From: Diadophis punctatus similis
Taxonomy: Eukaryota > Chordata > Lepidosauria > Squamata > Dipsadidae
Length of the DNA: 64,000 nucleotides
Reading direction: 5' to 3'
Assembly: GCA_023053685.1 (NCBI GenBank)
Contig: JALIGW010000002.1
Coordinates: forward strand, 242,413,677 to 242,477,676
Shown: positions 29,760-40,499 of the stretch, piece after piece
Layout of the letters: each line of letters begins with the position of its first letter
Position numbering within the stretch: the stretch's first letter is position 1
Made by a program: the position numbers and the translations under genes
Notes under the pieces: model-generated
Database searches by the model: none
What the model saw: the letters and a program-made list of their open reading frames with translations, nothing else
Told to the model about the DNA's origin: nothing

Positions 29760-30560
29760 CTACTGTGCTCCCTTGTGCGCAGTTAGGGTTGTCACACCTT
29801 CATTGGGGCAATCTCTATGCCTAAAGGGGGTAATTTGCCCCATATCTCCATTCAGGCATAGCGATCGACCCCCCTTAAGTGCTTCCTGGTGTCTTAATGC
29901 CTGGTATGCCGGTGGTATGTCAATGTGTCTATTGAGAGAGTTGTTGTTAGAGAACCAGGCTTCTTTCAAGAGGCATCCTCCTTTTGTTTCATCATAGGCA
30001 ATGACTTCAGTCTCCTGGAAGTTGAACTCATGACCATGTTCCTCCATATGCATCCAAATCTGGGAGCGCTGTTCCTTGCAACGGACCGCTAGTTTGTGTT
30101 CATGCACCCTAGTTCCTAGTCGTTTTGCTGTTTCTCCTACATAGTGACCTGCACAATTGCTGCAGTTAATACGATAGATTATTGAGGAAGTCTCCTTTGG
30201 TAGAGCTTCTTTTGGGCGCATTACTCTCTTCCTCAATGTTTGGTCAGGTTTGTGCGCCACTTTTACCCCATGCGGTGCAAGAATGTGTGCAGCAGTTTCA
30301 GACACCCCTTGTATGTATGGGAGTACCCTCCACGTTGATGTTCCAGTTGCGCCCTCAATGGGCTGCCGGGTCCTGGGTGTGATACATCGTTGGATAAAAT
30401 CCGTTGAGTAGCCATTGAGCATGCAGATTCTGTAAAGGTGTGCACGCTCTTTTGCTTTGGCCGCCCGTGTGCTGCAGTGGGTATCTATCCTGCCAAACAG
30501 TGTCCGAATGCAGCTGACTTTGTGTGCATTAGGGTGATTGCTCTCATTGTGCAATATGCG
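29760..30560 (-). pseudogene. Penelope-like GIY-YIG endonuclease fragment
   Basis: The frame is open from about 30638 to the stop at 29760, but sequence before about 30560 looks unrelated. Core motifs include IYRINCSNCAGHYVGET, matching the GIY-x(n)-YVG pattern with an inserted Cys pair as in Penelope endonucleases. TRVHEH follows, then a C-terminal region with the HGHEFNF motif and the catalytic Glu neighbourhood LLKEAWF. These enzymes nick target DNA for priming of the element's RT. The preserved frame suggests a young truncated copy. The start codon in the open frame is probably not real. Confidence 0.7.
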
Positions 30561-30790
30561 AAAGAAGGTAGAGGGAAGAGAGGGAGATAGAGGGAGGGGA
30601 GTAGTATGAAATATTGAGGGAAAACAGATGGGCGACAAAAGTACAAAAGGTGTAAAATTAGGATGTTTGCTTATGGTATATTGGATAGTAATGTATAATT
30701 ATATATGTTTTGATATGATTCATGGTATATGTATGGATGTTTATGTGAAGTTGGTGAAAAAATTAAAAAAAAATGTAAGAAAAATGAACT
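30561..30790 (+). repeat. A/T-rich segment, perhaps a LINE-1 3' end
   Basis: GGGAGAGAGGGA-type purine run, then TATGGTATATTGG and an A-rich end near 30760-30790. It resembles the AT-rich tail segment at 47276-48005 in style only. Weak. Confidence 0.25.
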
Positions 30791-31163
30791 GGTCCCTTAA
30801 ACAAGGTAAATCAGGCATCTTTTGCTGTAATACGTGGGACATGACTATGAGGCTTGGGTCAGAAACAGATATTTCTAAAGCTCAGTTTGTTATCCAAGGA
30901 AATGGCCCCTGTGTTGTAGAACTACAGTTAGATGACACAAAGTGGCAAGGGTTCAGTGTGGGAAGTCCACTTCCAAATTGCTCATGACGTATTTTATGTC
31001 ACCCTTGTCATGCACATCATTCATTAGCCTTGGCGATGGCTGACTTGAGTAAGCCTCAGGTCACAATACAAAGAACCACTTAAGCTGAACTGGCTATGTG
31101 TTTCCCACTAGGAAATTGGCAAACATCAGCAACTCAATTAAAACCATAAGAAATCCCTTAGGA

Positions 31164-31557
31164 CCGTGATGGCGAACATATGGCACGCGTGCCACAGGTG
31201 GCACGCAGAGCCATATCTGAAGGCACATGAGGTGTTGCCCTATGTCAGCTCCAGCGTGCATGCGTGTGCTGGCCAGCTGATTTTTGGCCTTCCAGAGGGC
31301 AGGGGGAGGCCGTTTTCGCTCTCCCCAGGTTTCAGGAAGTCTGAAGCCTAGGGAGAGCGAAATCAGGCCAACGGGCCAACCGGACGTTCAGAGGCTTCAG
31401 TGAGGTCTGCGCACATGCGTGGGGAGGCAGCACAGGGGGGGGGGCAGCATGGGGAGCAGTGCGTGCATGCATGGGGGAGAGGATTGGATTATGGGTGTGG
31501 GCACACGCGCGTGCACAACTTTTTGACACACGAGCAGAAAAAGGTTAGCCATCACCA
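31164..31557. mobile_element. Non-autonomous hAT element, family h1, copy 1
   Basis: The ends are CCGTGATGGCGAAC and GTTAGCCATCACCA. The perfect 8-bp TSD is CCTTAGGA (31156-31163 and 31558-31565). The interior is rich in GCATGCGTG-type motifs. Same family as 34065-34586 and 43198-43457. Confidence 0.85.
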
Positions 31558-31655
31558 CCTTAGGACATGGAAATCCTTTACACGCTCAACGAAGTGGTAG
31601 CCCATTCAGGTAAACATTCCTTCACAGGATAAGCAAAAGATCACTTCCTCTATGT

Positions 31656-32333
31656 CAGTGGTTCCCAACCTTTCTAATGCTGCGACCCCTTAATATAATT
31701 CCTCATGTTGTCGTGACCCCCAACCATAAAATTATTTTCGTTGCTACTTCATAACTGTAATTTTGCTACTGTTATAAATCGTAATGTAAATAATATGCAG
31801 GATGTATTTTCATTGTTACAAATTGAACATAATTAAAACATAGCGATTAATCACAAAAACAATATGTAATTATGCCAGATCAGAAATTCTCGGGCCAGTC
31901 TTTGCAAGAGCACAAGGAATATCATCTTCCACTGGATCCGACCCAGCTATCCTTCCTGCCGTCGTGTGCTGTGAAACTTAAGTGGTCGTTGGCTGTCCGT
32001 TCCCTCCCGTGACTCCCTTTCCCTTCAACACCAGCAGGAAGAAACTGCCGCTGTGAGCAGGAGACAGGGGCGGCCACAGATGTCTTAAGCACCGCCTTGT
32101 ACTCTCTAGCGCGCAATCTTGTGACGCCCCGCCCCTTAGCTCGGCCGCCAGGCATCACAAACGCCTCTCACCGAATGGCACCTCTCCCGACCAATCGGAG
32201 GGCTCGGGCAAGTTGAGCTGATATGGCCAGGCTTGTGGCAATGGGGGAGGGGAGCTGAGGATGCCAGGGCGACCCCTGGGAAATGGTCGTTCGACCCCCA
32301 AAGGGGTCCCGACCCCCAGGTTGGGAACCACTT
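31656..32333 (+). mobile_element. SPIN-like hAT element, non-autonomous
   Basis: The left end CAGTGGTTCCCAACC and the following block (AATGCTGCGACCCCTTAATA, CATAAAATTATTTTCGTTGC) match the SPIN family as I remember it. The right end is GGTTGGGAACCACTT preceded by the AAAGGGGTCCCGACCCCC hallmark. The perfect 8-bp TSD is CTCTATGT (31648-31655 and 32334-32341). The middle (31880-32250) is GC-richer and has no transposase frame. SPIN is known for repeated horizontal transfer among tetrapods. Confidence 0.85.
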
Positions 32334-32341
32334 CTCTATGT

Positions 32342-33048
32342 AATTGTCATCTCCAGCCACAGTGTTAATTAAAGCAGGATGCCAGTTGATATGGTAAAAA
32401 GGTGAGAAATCCCACAAGCTCAGCAGGTTGCCTCATGACCAAATGCCCCCTTTTGGCCATGCAGCTCATTACAGTTTCCAACAATTTCTGGAAGGTGGTC
32501 TCTATGCCTAGGAGGAGTAAAGGACAGGTTGCTCTGTAAAGGCAACCACCTCCAACCTGTAAGCTTGTGGTAACCTTTGGTTACTCTATTTAAGCTCCCA
32601 AATAAACTATGCCTCGTCTCCAAGCAACTTGCCCTGTGTGTTCTTCGTATGACTTGGCCTGGTTCCAAACTCAGAACTTTCTTCTAACCTGAATCCAAGC
32701 CTGAACTCCAGTCCTGGTGAACAGAATTGCCTTCTTCTTTGCTATTTGAAAACAAGAACCCAGTAAATCCAAGACTATCAGGACTACCATCCTAACACTT
32801 GACAGCCTCCCTCACCAATTTTATAGAGATACAGTACTTCAATGCAGAGGAGACACAAAAGGCCCTGATTTGTGTCCTACAGAATAATTTCCCAAAATCT
32901 CATTTTAAACGTAGCTGAAATACACCTTGGACAATAGTACTCCAAACCTCCCAAGCAGTCTAAGAAAACTCTAAGGGTCTAACTTCCCACATTCAAATCT
33001 CAGTGAAATCATCCTTCTTGGTGACTGGGTTAAGCCTACTTGAAATGG
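32342..33048. other. Mostly unique sequence with an LTR-like piece and old V2R intron
   Basis: 32570-32660 has TATTTAAG then AATAAAC and a CTCGTCTCC-type run, the order seen in retroviral R/U5 parts; no ends are found. 32930-33048 is alignable by eye with 48876-48990, the sequence just downstream of V2R-2 exon 4, so it is V2R-1 intron 4. No V2R exon 5 is found here. Confidence 0.4.
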
Positions 33049-33056
33049 GTCATAAA

Positions 33057-33586
33057 CAGTGGTGGGTTCCTACCGGTGCGGTCCACTCTATAGCACCAGT
33101 AGCGGCCCGCTGGTGACGTCACAGTACCGGTGCGGTTGGGTTGCCAGTGCCTGGGCGCCACCATTTTTTTAAAAAAAAATTTTTTAGATTTTTTAAAAAA
33201 AATTTCTTCTGTGCATGCCCAGAAGCCGAGCTTCCGGCACTGCGCATGCGCTGCCTTCCTACCCCACAGTGAGTCCAAGCAGGGGAGGATGGCTGAGGAA
33301 GCGCGTGAGATGCTGAAAGAATGGGCGGCAGGAGCTATCTCCATTCCCCTCCCTTCAGCAGTCCGAGAAGCCACGAATGTGCGGTGATGATCCCAGGCAT
33401 TTTCGCACGTTCGAGGCTTCTCGAGCTGCTGAGGGGAGGGAGAATGGGCGGCAGGACCTATCTCAGTTCCCCTCCCTTCAGCAGTCCGAGAAGCCACACC
33501 CACCCGGTCACATGGCTGGCAAGCCACACCCACAAAATAAGCCACGCCCATAGAGTGGCAGTAAAAAAATTAGGAACCCACCCCTG
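33057..33586. mobile_element. Non-autonomous hAT element
   Basis: The ends are CAGTGGTGGGTTCCTACC and AGGAACCCACCCCTG. The 8-bp flanks are GTCATAAA (33049-33056) and GTCCTAAA (33587-33594), 7 of 8 matching. The interior has two copies of a block with GAGAAGCCAC. It lies in V2R-1 intron 4. Confidence 0.8.
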
Positions 33587-33634
33587 GTCCTAAAGCTTTG
33601 GAAAACACAGAAAAAGCACCAATATTTTGCCCAC

Positions 33635-33847
33635 CTTATTGTGCAATTTTAATTGTGAAAGAACATCTTGGTTGATAAAAAGTCTCTGTCTTTCAAAACT
33701 CCCGGGTTGGTGTATGATGTAATTCTTCTTCAGGAGAAACGTCAAGCTCCAGATGTTCACATCTGCTACTAGCTCTCCATTTTGGTTCAAGTATATTTTC
33801 ATCTCAGAAAGATTGCAAAATTTATTCTTCTGCAGAAAAGTATGAAG
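33635..33847 (-). CDS. V2R-1 exon 4
   Basis: 213 nt, phase 0 at both ends. The acceptor is CCATTCTAG at 33848 and the donor GTGGGC at 33634. It encodes the end of the ligand-binding domain (LNQNGELVAD motif, typical of vomeronasal type-2 receptors). No stop is present. Exon size equals V2R-2 exon 4. Exons 5 (Cys-rich) and 6 (seven-helix) are not found downstream on the minus strand anywhere in the window, so the gene looks truncated. Confidence 0.85.
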
Positions 33848-34064
33848 CTAGAATGGAAAAATCCAGGAAGTTTAAATGCCGAAACCTTCATTTCTTGTCC
33901 TATATGGTCTTTTCACATTTGAATCTGTCTAATACAGCTGTCTAACTTGCAAATATTTTTTGTTGGAGAACAAGTGTTACAAGTATATTCCAAAGGGAAA
34001 AAGAAAGGTTAAAAAAATTTGTCAATCATTTAGTCAAAAATTTGAATAAATATACTGTATATTG

Positions 34065-34586
34065 CAGTGATGGTGAACCTTTTTTGGTTCGCATGCCAAA
34101 AGGGGTGGAGGTGTGTGGGGGTCGCGCACATGCATGCCCACACCCATAATTCCATGTGCCCCCCCTGCACATGCACGCGTGACCCCCCCCCACTCCCAGC
34201 ACACGATGGCACGCCCGTTTTTAACTCTCCCCAGGCTTTAGACCCTTTCTAGGAGCCTGGGGAGGGCGAAAACAGCCTCCCCCCCCCGGAGATCCTCCAA
34301 AGGCTGGAAACGTTCCATTTTCCAACTTCCGGTTGAACCAGAAGTTCCGGGTTTTTTGCTCTCCCTAGGCTTCAGAGCCTTTCTAGGAGCCTGGGGAGGA
34401 CGAAAATGGCCTTCCCCACCCCCTCCAGAGGCTGAAAACAGGGTGTTTCCCGACTCCCAGTGGGCCCAGAAGGCCCAAAAATCAGCTGGCCGGCGCGCAC
34501 ATGCGTGCTGGACCTGAGCTCGCATGCCCACCGATATGGCTCCGCGTGCAACTTGTGGCACGCATGCCATAGGTTCACCATCACGG
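34065..34586. mobile_element. Non-autonomous hAT element, family h1, copy 2
   Basis: The ends are CAGTGATGGTGAACC and GGTTCACCATCACGG. The perfect 8-bp TSD is GTATATTG (34057-34064 and 34587-34594). The interior holds two diverged copies of a TCTAGGAGCCTGGGGAGG block. It lies in V2R-1 intron 3. Confidence 0.88.
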
Positions 34587-34724
34587 GTATATTGGAAAAT
34601 AGAATATAATTAAATGGAACATTCTACCACAGTATACAAACAAATTGAATAAACAACAACAACACTTCTTAAATTCTTTGAAAATAACTATGTGAATACC
34701 AGAAAGAAAAGAAAAGACCCCTAC

Positions 34725-35507
34725 CTGCCATGGCTGAAGCCTTGGAGCCCCCAAACTCTCTTCACCCTCCTTCCTTCTTCTCCGTGATATGGAGGAATAT
34801 GCCTCATTCAAAGCATAGGCCAGAGTCTTAATAACACTGTAAGCATGGGGGTCAACTTCAAATCTGTGACTGTTCCTTTTGTCTTTAGTCTCCAGTGGTG
34901 CTTTCTGCGTGCATCTTTTTCGTCCTTTGACAGAAAAGACATGCTTTGAAAAAGAACAGTGAAAACACTTATGTAGGGGTTTCACAAAGATCGATGATTG
35001 ATAAGTATTGTCATACCCTCTTTCCTGAATATCAAAGTTCCAAATACTATGGACATATTGGTAAACTCTATGACTTCTCACTGGTAATACACCCAAGAGT
35101 GTGATGATCCAGACTTTCCCTTCAATGGGTCCTGGCAAAAGGTCAAGTGCAAAATGGACAGCTTGAAATCCATCCAACATGGTATTATAGTCTGTAAAGA
35201 AAACAAAGACATTGACTTGTCTCCACTTAGAGATGGCATCCTTGAAGGGTGCTGTAGGTGTAGTCGTTGAGAATTGTTGTGATATAACAACACAAATTCC
35301 ATTTCTCACAAGCACAGGAGTAAAATTTCTCATGAAGTCCTCTCCCTTCTCTGTGTCTGAAGCAAACAGACTAATAAAGGTCCATCTGAAATGGAGGAGC
35401 AGTTGGACAATTGCTGGGTACTGGATCCCATTTTGGGGTGCCATCCGGTAGAAAAAGGGAAATTTTCTTTTATCATTCAGAGCCTCTGAAACAAATTTAC
35501 AAGTGAT
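34725..35507 (-). CDS. V2R-1 exon 3, ligand-binding domain
   Basis: 783 nt (261 codons), phase 0. The acceptor is GCTTTTTCAG before 35507, and the donor is CAG/GTAGGG at 34725/34724. It encodes the large part of the class C receptor Venus-flytrap domain: KFPFFYRM, IVQLLLHFRWT, KGEDFMRNFTPVL, GICVVIS and SKWRQVNVFV motifs, then the CSFSKHVFSVKGRKRC segment. It ends LQPWQ at the splice. The domain binds peptide or protein chemosignals in the vomeronasal organ. No disruptions are present. Confidence 0.92.
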
Positions 35508-35529
35508 CTGAAAAAGCAATGAAGAATGA

Positions 35530-36092
35530 TGTGTTATAACTGGGGTCAGGTTAAGTCCAAAATAAAAGCCTTAGTTAGACCACACCTTGAATACTGCATC
35601 CAGTTTTGGTCACCACACTACAAAAAAGACATTGAGACCCTAGAGAAAGTGCAGAGGAGAGCAACCAGGATGATTAGGGGACTGGAAACTATAACATACG
35701 AAGAGCGTTTGCAGGAACTGGGCATGGCCAGTCTAGCGAAGAGAAGGACCAGGGGAGACATGATAGCAGTGTTCCAATACTTGCAGGGCTGCCACAGAGA
35801 GGAGGGGGTCAGGCTGTTTTCCAAGGCACCAGAAGGCCAGACAAGGAATAATGGATGGAAACTGACCAAGGAGAGATTCAACCTGGAAATAAGGAGAAAC
35901 TTCCTGACAGTGAGAGCGATCAACCAGTGGAACAGCTTGCCTACGGAGGTTGTGAGAGCTCCAACACTTGAGACTTTCAAGAAGAGATTGGACTGCCATT
36001 TGTCTGAAATGGTGTAGGGACACCTGCTTGAGCAGGGGGTTGGACTAGATGACCTACAAGGTCCCTTCCAACTCTAGTAATCTAATCTCTAA
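35530..36092 (+). mobile_element. CR1-type LINE 3' fragment
   Basis: A plus-strand frame (35526-36017) has the conserved C-terminal motif set of CR1-like RTs: RPHLEYCIQFW, VQRRATRMI and TFKKRLDCHLSEMV. It is followed by the classic CR1 3' end GGTTGGACTAGATGACC...CCTTCCAACTCT. It is 5'-truncated and lies in V2R-1 intron 2. Related copies are at 45845-46120 and 62990-63700. Confidence 0.85.
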
Positions 36093-36344
36093 TTAGTTTT
36101 TGATAAATCCAATTTTGCTCAGATGAACATAATAGAATAGTGCATTGTTGATTAGTCGTGAGACCATATCAAGATACAGAATATAAAATACAAAACATTA
36201 ATAGTATATAAACATGGAGTACAACAAATATATTAAGTAAAAAAGAATAATAAAAAATGCAATTATATTTCTGTATCACCCCTACAGTTTACCACCATCA
36301 GACCTACATGTGCAGATCTCAAATGACATATTCTGTTGCAATAG

Positions 36345-36348
<4 letters not shown>

Positions 36349-36406
<58 letters not shown>

Positions 36407-36430
36407 TGTGTGTACACACACACACGTACA
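36349..36430. repeat. (TG)n/(CA)n microsatellite
   Basis: A TG run, then TACGTGTGTGTACACACACA: short inverted end. Confidence 0.9.
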
Positions 36431-37637
36431 CATTATGACTGCACAGGAAAAATGTTTTAATATAAAGATTCTAAAAGATTGTTCATCTAATGCATAGTCC
36501 AAGATACAGATCTCTCTCTTTCTTATACAATGGACATTCACAGAATAGGATTCTATCTCTAGAGCTCTACAAGTGCAAACATGTTCATTGTAAGGGACTT
36601 GGTTAAATCACATTTAACCACTGTGTCCAGCTGTTCGAATCTTGCTCCAGTAAATACTGTCCTATGATTTTTAGTCATTTCTACATTGAAATACTTGGCA
36701 ATTTGGAAGTATATTTGTAGCAGCTTAACTATTTCAATGTGCCAAACTTACTGAGGATAGCTTGGTCTTTTCCTCCTTTGGTATCCCATGTTTTGTGGAG
36801 CAGCCCTTTTAGCTTGTTCTCCAATTGTACAAAAGGAGAGACCACAATTCCTAATATAATTTGTCAATTGTGCAATCCAAGAGGTCTTTAATTGAAATTT
36901 ACAGTCTGTAAGGAAAGGGGTTATTTTGCTAGATTGACTAACCATCCAATAGCCATCCACGGCTGCGTGGTCATTTTCCAAACAACTTTTTTAATTCCTC
37001 ATTTTCGATATACTATAGGAACTACTATTGCCATATTCCAACCAAATGGGTTATGGCAGGTATTATTTATTTGTGTAAACGAGGTTGTCTGTACAGAGCC
37101 TCACATATCAGGTTATTTTTGAATCGTTCAGCCAGTACAGTGTACTCTCTAGGGTCTTATTTCTTTTCAAGTCTTGATGAGTTTTTTTCATGAACAGATT
37201 ACAGTTAAAATAGTTAACATGCTGGCTAATACACTAATAATGTTTATGATAAAGTGGTTAATTAATGCTAGTGAGCCCTGTTTTACCAAATATAGGTAAG
37301 GTAATCCATTGGGATACTTTTCACAAATCTGGGATTTGTTCACCATTGAAAACATCATCACTTTAACTGGAATCAGATAGACAATATTAGAATCTCATCT
37401 CTTTTGTACAAAGATTAGGTATAGACTCTTTCCTTACCTTCACAACTATGCAGCAAAACAATGGAGATGGTTTCATGAGAAGATATGGCTGCTTCAATCC
37501 TTGCTCCTTCACTACTGTGGATCCCCATCCCTAGCCATGACACTTACAATGGCCTTTGTGAAAAGCAGCTCTTGAATTCCATAGAGAAGATAATGGTTGG
37601 ATGTACTGCTCACCCACCACCATCCCACTCCTTTTAC
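36431..37637. other. V2R-1 intron 2, no recognised gene
   Basis: A 77-codon minus frame (36748-36981) is present but matches nothing I recognise. No repeat ends are seen. The rest is ordinary A/T-rich intron. Confidence 0.5.
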
Positions 37638-37679
37638 TTATAGACAAACACACACATATGTGCATGCACACACACAAAC

Positions 37680-37971
37680 CTGGGGGACTTTGTAGGTGCC
37701 TACTAAAGTTGACACCTGCATGGTGAAGTCTCTTTTGGTTCCATCAAGAAGACCGAATAGATTGTCCTTTCTTCCACAGCTGTAGTTGGGAACATTGGCT
37801 TCTCCAACAGAGAGCATGTCCAGCAAGGCATCTGAGGTGCGAAGTGTACTCAAATAGTTGTCATGGATGCTGTAGCCAAGTGTGAAATTGTGCAGCAACC
37901 AGGAATTCTTGTTGATGATTTGAATGACGAAAATGTACGGTAGTATTCCTAGCACATTGGTATATCTAGTA
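37680..37971 (-). CDS. V2R-1 exon 2
   Basis: 292 nt. The acceptor is TTTGTACAG and the donor CCCCCAG/GTTTGT. It encodes the first part of the Venus-flytrap domain (FVIQIINKNSWLLHNFTLGY, then NVPNYSCGR and LVGTYKVPQ). Together with exon 1 (215 nt) the total is 507 nt, so exon 2 ends in phase 0, as exon 3 requires. Intact. Confidence 0.9.
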
Positions 37972-38040
37972 CTGTACAAATATGTTTATGTTATCCTTAT
38001 CAACAACAGAAACAACAAAACAAGCCAATATTGATCAAAA

Positions 38041-38197
38041 AGATAAGATAAGCTTTATTGTCATTTTTTTTTACTGTGAGTACACTGGTACACATTAAAA
38101 ATGAAATTCTGTTGCCTGCTCTCAAAAGAAAAGCATACATAACCCACATATTATATATTTATTTATTTATGTATTTATTTTGCTGTTCTTATATGCC

Positions 38198-38200
<3 letters not shown>
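38041..38200 (+). repeat. LINE/SINE tail fragments
   Basis: A TTTATTGTCATTTT...AATGAAATTCTGTTGCC block of a common vertebrate repeat tail, then TTTATTTATTT and TTCTTATATGCCGCC, the tail signature of the L2-like LINEs found later in the window. Confidence 0.45.
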
Positions 38201-38274
<74 letters not shown>

Positions 38275-38340
38275 ACACACATATATACACATATATACAC
38301 ATACAGTATATATACACATACACACACACACACACATATA
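38201..38340. repeat. (AT)n, then TATACACA-rich microsatellite
   Basis: About 35 AT repeats followed by ATATACACATA variants. Confidence 0.95.
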
Positions 38341-38346
38341 TACACA

Positions 38347-38482
38347 GCATGTTTCCCCAAAAATAAGACCCTGTCTTATATTTGTTTGAACCCTGAAATA
38401 AGCGCTTGGCCTTATTGCCCTGCACTCAAAAGCCCGATTGGGCTTATTATCAGGCAATGTCTTATTTTGCGGGAAACAGGGG
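38347..38482. mobile_element. Small inverted-repeat DNA element
   Basis: The ends CATGTTTCCCCAAAAATAAG and CTTATTTTGCGGGAAACAGG are inverted. Internal CTTATT motifs are mirrored too. The TSD is not clear because microsatellites flank both sides. Confidence 0.55.
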
Positions 38483-38487
38483 ACACA

Positions 38488-38591
<104 letters not shown>

Positions 38592-38599
38592 GTGTAACA

Positions 38600-38760
38600 T
38601 TTTTTTTGCTGATAAATGAAAATAAAGGGAGACTATTATAGATCTATTTCGAGCTATTTTGCTCTCGTCAGATAGCCATACCCGTAGTGGGATTTGAACC
38701 TGGGCAGTCTGCTTGTAAGGCAGAAGTGTTAACCTCTAGGCCAGGTTCTCTTCCCTATCA
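38600..38760 (-). mobile_element. tRNA-Val-derived SINE carrying a hammerhead ribozyme
   Basis: On the minus strand a tRNA-like part (about 38750-38680) has an A-box region (CCTAGAGGTTAA), an anticodon stem-loop TCTGC-CTTACAA-GCAGA giving anticodon TAC (Val), and a B box GGTTCAAATCCCA. The acceptor stem is not kept, so it is not a functional tRNA gene. It is followed within 10 nt by a complete hammerhead fold, then TCCCTTTATTTTC and an A-rich tail near 38601. Length is about 155 bp. Confidence 0.75.
38631..38677 (-). ncRNA. Hammerhead ribozyme (type I, minimal stem III) in the SINE
   Basis: Minus strand order: stem I 5' arm GGCTAT (38677-38672); CTGACGA core (38671-38665); stem II GAGC/GCTC with loop AAAATA (38664-38651); GAA core (38650-38648); stem III ATA/TAT with loop GATC (38647-38638); cleavage base A at 38637 (ATA triplet); stem I 3' arm ATAGTC (38636-38631), pairing fully with GGCTAT including one G-U. 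All conserved hammerhead nucleotides are present. The 3-bp stem III with palindromic GATC loop is the form that often works as a dimer in retrotransposon ribozymes. Catalysis is inferred. Confidence 0.78.
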
Positions 38761-38904
38761 GCTCTTCACCAGGAAAGGGTTATATATGTTTTTTCTGTCG
38801 AGTCATCCTGGTGTATGGAAGGAAACATCACAGCTTCCTTTTGCCTTTCGGCCCCTCCTGGGGCCATCCAGGCAGTTTTTTATAGCCGACAAACTGTATT
38901 GTAT

Positions 38905-38905
38905 G

Positions 38906-38991
<86 letters not shown>
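38905..38991. repeat. (GATA)n microsatellite
   Basis: About 21 uninterrupted GATA units. GATA arrays are the Bkm satellite motif of snakes. Confidence 0.95.
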
Positions 38992-39707
38992 TGATATAAA
39001 CACACACACACATGCATACTGTATATATATTAATCATTCTCCATTTTGAATACATAGTGGAAAGAGGAAACTTGAGAGTTCACAAGGTTGATACTATATG
39101 GAACACCATAGGCAAATGATAATCACCCATCAGCATTTAATTTCCAAGTGTTGAGAAGATGGGATGGACATAATCTTCAATCAGGCTTAGTCACACATAC
39201 ATCATTATTTGTGCTAAAGCTGATTTTCCTATTTCCTATGTCCAATCAGGATTCATTGTCATTCAATCAACTATTGATTACTTGAATATTACCATAAAAG
39301 CAAGAACATGGATGAATGTGAGCCAGCAAAGCAATTTAAAACATAAGTCATCCTTATTCCTATAAAAAGCATGTAATTAATATGAGCAGGGAGAGGCAAC
39401 TACAATCTTTTCAATACACAAAATGAAAGTCAATAGTTAAGGGATGAACTCAATACTGGAAAACAATGAGAATATCCTCTGAATTCTGTGTCTCTCTTTC
39501 TCAAATTCTTTTTGGTTTCCTTCTGCCCCAACCTTGCATTTGAGTCTTGTACAAAATCATGCAAAAGAGGGGAGTCCTATAAATCAAAACGACCCAAGAA
39601 CTTACATATATTCTACAATTTAGAAATAAGTGGAAGACATAGATGGGAAGAAAAGTATTGCAAATGCAAATGGAGGAAATGCATCTTCAACACACTGAAT
39701 GACTTAC
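38992..39707. other. V2R-1 intron 1, nothing recognised
   Basis: Apart from a short (CA)n at 39000-39012, no repeat end, frame or exon signal stands out. Confidence 0.5.
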
Positions 39708-39922
39708 GGAGAAGAAATATACCGAGCCCCGTTAAACTGTAACAGCTCAAGAGGAGGTTTTGTTGCTGTTTCAAACACAGTGATGATATGGTCTCCTGGC
39801 CCATAATAGTTCCATGGATTTCCTTTGTCCTGCTTCTTCAAAATTGGGGGGCATTTGGTTCTGAGAGTCCCAGAATTTCTCTGGGTCAGCATAAGCATCA
39901 GAAGCAGAAACTGGAAGTTCAT
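39708..39922 (-). CDS. V2R-1 exon 1 with signal peptide
   Basis: 215 nt from ATG 39922. The donor is TCC/GTAAGT at 39708/39707. It encodes a hydrophobic signal peptide (MNFQFLLLMLMLTQ) followed by a mature start with Cys and the YYGPGDHIIT motif, matching the YYxPGD segment typical of V2R exon 1. Exons 1-4 together give 1503 nt with no stop. The gene lacks exons 5 and 6 in this window. Confidence 0.85.
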
Positions 39923-40440
39923 TCCTCCTTGGGCTGAATTAGCTCTTCTCTATTTCTAAACAACAAGAAGAATAGTTTGGAAGAATGCAAAGCACTTTCA
40001 GAAGATGGAAAAGCGAGTGACTTTCCTTTATTCAGACAGAGACAAACTGAGTTTCACATGGAAAGGAGAGAAAGGCACATTCAACAGCATGGCCTTTGCC
40101 AGTCCTATATCTTGCACACAACATTCAGCATGATGTCAGGATGATGTAAGATCTCTCCTATGTTGCTTCAGTCTGATTTTTTTTTTATAAAAAGCAATGA
40201 CTGGAGAAGTAGCAGAAGAGGTCCCAAAGACTGGGATGGTGATAATTACAGTGAGAAGCAACATCTCCTCTGGGTAACTTTGAGTTCGTCTGGGTTTTCA
40301 TGTTCAGAGGAAGAGCTGGAGAATAGCATGTTAGTGAAAACAACAACAACAACAACACAGCTATGCCCCTGGAGGTACTGGCAGTTTCTACTAGGACATG
40401 TTAGGAAATGAAAGTTGGATGGAGGATGAGAGTTCAACCC
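39923..40440. other. Upstream region of V2R-1
   Basis: The candidate promoter side of V2R-1. It contains a short (CAA)n at 40339-40357 and an A/T run at 40174. No recognised transposon is present. Confidence 0.4.
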
Positions 40441-40499
40441 AAAGTTGAAAAGTTCAAAACAAAGTTTGGAAAGTTCAAAAAAAAAGTTCAAAAGTTCAA

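Larger units (their letters stand above)
29230..30560 (-). mobile_element. Penelope-like element, 5'-truncated
   Basis: The minus-strand coding part starts after 30560 with a segment typical of the end of Penelope RT and linker (HNESNHPNAHK, then STRAAKAKERAHLYR), followed by a GIY-YIG endonuclease domain. The RT itself is missing. The 3' part (29230-29760) is non-coding and includes a hammerhead-like motif at 29341-29372. Confidence 0.75.

Noticed and set aside
36748..36981. 77-codon minus frame in V2R-1 intron 2
   Set aside because: No recognised domain, no splice context, length within chance expectation.
38680..38750. Possible tRNA-Val gene
   Set aside because: Anticodon and B-box parts are good, but there is no paired acceptor stem and it continues into a SINE body; scored as SINE.
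38842..38874. Second hammerhead-like motif (stem GGCCCC/GGGGCC followed by GAAA, minus strand)
   Set aside because: The required CTGANGA core reads CTGGAT, and no stem III or cleavage site is seen.
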